Assembly (NCBI GenBank): GCA_900553055.1
Contig: USBV01000076.1
Coordinates: forward strand, 1-7,358
Origin: an uncultured Phascolarctobacterium sp.
GTDB lineage: Bacteria; Bacillota; Negativicutes; Acidaminococcales; Acidaminococcaceae
Direction of reading: 5' to 3'
Length of the DNA stretch: 7,358 nt
Both the position numbers and the translations under genes were made by a program. This document shows positions 7,182-7,358 of this stretch, piece after piece. The notes beneath the pieces were generated by a model. It saw only the letters and a list, made by a program, of their open reading frames with translations. It did no database searches and had not been told where the DNA came from. Positions within the stretch are counted from its first letter, which is position 1; each line of letters opens with the position of its first letter.

Positions 7182-7358
7182 ATTATTTAGGAATTAATTG
7201 TGTGAAAAGAAGTGGCTATATTAAAGGTGAAAAGACAGTTTGGAAAAAAGCAGTAAAAAACTCAAAAAAACTTGCAAAAAGGTATTGACATTAAAAACTG
7301 GCTGTGGTATTATATACAAGTCGACGCGATACGGCAACAAAACATAAGCCAAGGTCGC
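7182..7358 (+). other. Non-coding region upstream of an unseen rightward gene
   Basis: Beyond the PBP promoter there is no convincing gene. 7200-7284 is A-rich on the + strand and leads into the outward promoter. 7314-7358 would be the first part of that transcript's leader; it contains no start codon with a ribosome binding site and no completed hairpin. The leader is cut by the window end, so I cannot say whether it precedes a protein or an RNA gene. Confidence 0.6.
7285..7313 (+). promoter_or_regulatory. Strong outward-facing sigma-A promoter at the right edge
   Basis: A perfect -35 TTGACA (7285-7290), a 17-base spacer and -10 TATTAT (7308-7313, five of six) with TGG before it (extended -10) form a near-consensus promoter pointing right. 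Upstream, 7240-7280 holds repeated A-runs at roughly helical spacing that could act as an UP element. Transcription would start near 7320. A promoter of this strength with an A-rich upstream region is typical of rRNA, tRNA or very highly expressed genes, but the gene itself lies outside the window. Confidence 0.85.

Noticed and set aside
7202..7288. A 28-residue Lys-rich reading frame starting with GTG, with AGGA nine bases upstream.
   Set aside because: It lies in an A-rich stretch that yields Lys codons by composition, starts with GTG, and ends inside the -35 of the outward promoter. There is no independent support for a peptide.

Overview
The window carries four protein genes. It begins inside uvrA (+ strand, 3' part only, broken by a frameshift). 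This is followed by an overlapping complete uvrC (+). Two complete genes lie on the other strand: a stand-alone biotin-dependent carboxyltransferase of the oxaloacetate decarboxylase alpha / pyruvate carboxylase subunit B type, and a class A penicillin-binding protein. The last roughly 260 bases are non-coding and hold two back-to-back promoters, one for the PBP and one facing out of the window. All of this is ordinary bacterial chromosomal housekeeping content. I saw no mobile element, CRISPR array, phage gene or RNA gene body.

Organism: the uvrA-uvrC order with a 4-base ATGA overlap, AGGAGG-type ribosome binding sites, sigma-A promoters and U-tailed hairpin terminators suggest a Firmicutes-type bacterium. 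The separate carboxyltransferase protein and the style of the protein sequences make me favour an anaerobic member of the Negativicutes (for example the Acidaminococcaceae/Phascolarctobacterium group). That placement is inference and was not tested by a search.

Layout: 1-1617 uvrA 3' part; 1614-3461 uvrC; 3479-3515 a hairpin that can terminate both converging transcripts; 3533-4903 carboxyltransferase (-); 4904-5046 its leader, promoter, a palindromic operator candidate and the PBP terminator; 5047-7092 PBP (-); 7093-7358 PBP leader and promoter, then an A-rich stretch and a strong rightward promoter whose gene is outside the window.

UvrA and UvrC belong to the same nucleotide-excision repair pathway (damage recognition, then dual incision). 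The carboxyltransferase belongs to central C3/C4 metabolism and the PBP to peptidoglycan assembly; each has its own promoter and terminator, so the three blocks look like independent transcription units. The most notable anomaly is the uvrA lesion: about 11 nt are missing exactly at the first ABC signature motif. This removes four of the most conserved residues and shifts the frame. All three recognisable promoters share an extended -10 (TGn) element.
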